A stretch of 23,414 bases of DNA from CALKWS01 sp035302405 (lineage in GTDB: Bacteria; Actinomycetota; Actinomycetes; Actinomycetales; Beutenbergiaceae): assembly GCA_035302405.1 (NCBI GenBank), contig DATGSR010000243.1, positions 1 to 23,414 of the forward strand, read 5' to 3'. Made by a program: the position numbers and the translations under genes. Under the pieces are notes generated by a model that searched no databases, was not told where the DNA came from, and worked only from the letters and a program-made list of their open reading frames with translations. This document shows, piece after piece, positions 21,923 through 23,414 of the stretch (position 1 is its first letter; every line of letters starts with the position of its first letter).

Positions 21923-21948
21923 ACAATATCCGAGCAGACTTTAATCTG
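21923..21948 (-). promoter_or_regulatory. Candidate -10 and Lrp-type dyad in the divergent promoter region
   Basis: On the minus strand TATTGT (21923-21928) lies 7 nt before the regulator's GTG. Just upstream, CAGACT-TT-AATCTG (21935-21948, plus strand) is a 14-bp palindrome with one mismatch. A separate inverted pair, ATTGTTC (21895-21901) and GAACAAT (21921-21927), flanks the start. These AT-rich dyads in GC-rich DNA suit Lrp binding and autoregulation. Confidence 0.4.
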
Positions 21949-22043
21949 GCTAGACAAACCGAAGCAGATCATGGCAATCTTCGGGCGGTCGTCCAATCCT
22001 AAAGTTCGGGACACCGCGTCTACATAATGAGATAGGAAGATTC

Positions 22044-23414
22044 GTGGCCAAACGAATTCGTCGGGCAGGAGCGGCGACCATCGCCGCCGCGGCCCTGGTC
22101 CTCGCCGGCTGCAGCGGCGGCAATGGTGACGGCACCGAGGGAGCAAGCGATATCGGTGACACCCTGGTGGTCGACACCAGTTTCATCATCGAGACCGGTG
22201 ACCCCGGGCGCACCTACGACCAGACCGGGTACATGGTGGTCAAGGCGGTGTACGACAGCCTGCTCACCTTCGAACCGGGTGACGAAACCACCCCGGTCCC
22301 GAACCTGGCCACCTACGAACAGAACGAGGACGCCACCGAGTTCACCTTCACCCTGGACGGGGAGCGCACATTCTCCGACGGCTCGGTGATCGACGCAGAT
22401 GACGTGGTCTTCTCCCTGGAGCGGGTGGCCGGCATGGTCGAGGTCAGCCGTGCCGGGTTCCTCATGGACGGCATCACCGTGGAGAAGGTCGATGACATGA
22501 CCGTGCGGTTGACCACCGAGAGGCCGTCGCTGCAGTTGCCGGCTCTGATGGCCAACCCGTCGCTCGCGATCGTGAACTCCGAAGAGGTCATCGACAACGG
22601 CGGGACCACCGACGGCGACGACGACGCCCAGTCCTTCCTGGACAACAATTCCGCCGGGTCCGGCCCGTACGTGTTGGACTCGCTGGACCTGACCTCCCAG
22701 GTGGTGCTGACTCGCAACGAGAACTACAACGGTCCCGCGCAGCCGGAGTTCGACCGTGTGGTGATCCGCAACGTCAGCGAGAGTGCCACCCAGTTGATCA
22801 ACCTTCAGGGCGGGGACTCCCACGTGGCCGTGGATCTCAGCGGCGACCAGGTTGCCGAACTGGGCGATGACCACGTGGTGAACTCCGCGCCGTCCGCCCA
22901 GACCATCTTCCTGTTGGTGAACCAGAACGAAGAGGTGGGCGGAGTCACCGCTACCCCCGAGTTCGCCGAGGCCGTGCGCTACGCACTGGACTACGACGCG
23001 CTGCTGGAACTGGCCGGCGCCGGGGCACAGCAGGCCACCGGCGTGATCCCGCCGACCTACCTGGGTGCCCTCACCGACGGCATCGAGCAGGATCTGGAAC
23101 GTGCCGAAGCGGCCCTGGCCGACTCCGGATACGACGGTGAGACCGTGACGCTGCAGTACCCCAACGACTTCCCCGTGGGCGGGGTGGCCTTCACCCCGCT
23201 GGCCGAGCGGATCCAGGACCAACTCTCCGCCGCCGGTATCAACGTGGACCTGGCCCCGGCGCCGTTCGCCACGGAGATCGAGGCGTACGCCGGCGGTCAG
23301 GAAGCCTTCGGGATGTGGTTCTGGGGCCCGGACTACGCCGACTCGGCCAACTTCCTGCCCTTCGGCCCGGGCCGCACCGTGGGCCTGCGCGCCGGCTGGG
23401 CCGAGGACATGGCC
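22044..23414 (+). CDS. ABC transporter substrate-binding lipoprotein, family 5 (peptide/nickel type), 3' truncated by window
   Basis: The first 457 codons of an extracytoplasmic solute-binding protein of the SBP_bac_5 (OppA/DppA) family; full members are about 520-550 aa. The GTG at 22044 is preceded by AGGAAG at 22035-22040. The signal peptide VAKRIRRAGAAT plus an alanine-rich core ends in lipobox LAGC, giving lipidated Cys23. Family landmarks are VYDSLLTFEPGDETTPVPNLA, the TFTLDGERTFSDGSVIDADDVVFSLERV signature segment, GSGPYVLDSLD and VRYALDYDALLELAGAGAQQATGVIPP. It should deliver peptides or related compounds to an oligopeptide permease encoded beyond the window. The frame is open throughout and no internal stop was found. 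It is divergent from the Lrp/AsnC gene. Confidence 0.92.
   Translation, partial: MAKRIRRAGAATIAAAALVLAGCSGGNGDGTEGASDIGDTLVVDTSFIIETGDPGRTYDQTGYMVVKAVYDSLLTFEPGDETTPVPNLATYEQNEDATEFTFTLDGERTFSDGSVIDADDVVFSLERVAGMVEVSRAGFLMDGITVEKVDDMTVRLTTERPSLQLPALMANPSLAIVNSEEVIDNGGTTDGDDDAQSFLDNNSAGSGPYVLDSLDLTSQVVLTRNENYNGPAQPEFDRVVIRNVSESATQLINLQGGDSHVAVDLSGDQVAELGDDHVVNSAPSAQTIFLLVNQNEEVGGVTATPEFAEAVRYALDYDALLELAGAGAQQATGVIPPTYLGALTDGIEQDLERAEAALADSGYDGETVTLQYPNDFPVGGVAFTPLAERIQDQLSAAGINVDLAPAPFATEIEAYAGGQEAFGMWFWGPDYADSANFLPFGPGRTVGLRAGWAEDMA

Noticed and set aside
22020..23222. Long 400-codon open frame on the minus strand
   Set aside because: It is antisense to the family 5 substrate-binding lipoprotein, whose plus-strand frame has a Shine-Dalgarno, signal peptide, lipobox and family motifs. 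The opposite frame is a GC-codon shadow.

Overview
The window is GC-rich chromosomal DNA of an actinobacterium. The indicators are the GC-rich codon usage, a DUF222/13E12-type HNH protein, LLM flavin oxidoreductases, an MmpL-family RND transporter, frequent GTG starts, and start codons that appear leaderless. I cannot name the genus. No tRNA, rRNA, CRISPR array, insertion sequence or phage gene was seen. No gene-free stretch exceeds about 300 bases.

Region by region: (a) 2-1817 carries the 3' part of an FAD-linked (berberine-bridge type) oxidase, overlapped by an LLM flavin oxidoreductase. (b) 1869-3878 is a DUF222/HNH endonuclease-like gene on the minus strand. (c) 4049-4793 has a triple 24-nt hairpin repeat, a YCII/DGPF-domain gene, and what looks like the collapsed remnant of the ECF sigma factor that usually accompanies such genes. 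(d) 4759-7266 holds an alpha/beta hydrolase and an SRPBCC protein on the minus strand, then an SH3-domain lipoprotein on the plus strand. (e) 7307-13371 is the most coherent unit. A MarR regulator diverges from a tightly overlapping five-gene operon: MmpL-type transporter, TspO-like protein, phytoene/squalene synthase, YjdF-like membrane protein and family 2 glycosyltransferase. A perfect 10-bp inverted repeat fills the divergent promoter. The MarR/MmpL/CrtB arrangement recalls the crtR-crt locus of Corynebacterium glutamicum, but no prenyl-diphosphate synthase, desaturase, cyclase or elongase is present here. (f) 13465-17516 is an ABC-2 type exporter (ATPase and two permeases) followed by an AlkD-like DNA alkylation repair gene. 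(g) 17547-21268 holds a second LLM oxidoreductase, a VOC-fold protein, an unrecognised protein, an aldo/keto reductase and a small beta-rich protein. (h) 21307-23414 is an Lrp/AsnC regulator divergent from a peptide-type (family 5) ABC substrate-binding lipoprotein that runs off the window.

The strongest leads are the carotenoid-like operon with its operator overlapping a probable leaderless start, the hairpin-repeat/YCII/degenerate-sigma locus, and a recurring arrangement in which a -10-like hexamer lies only 6-8 nt before a start codon that lacks a Shine-Dalgarno. Functional assignments rest on motif and family recognition by eye. No database search or computation was run.
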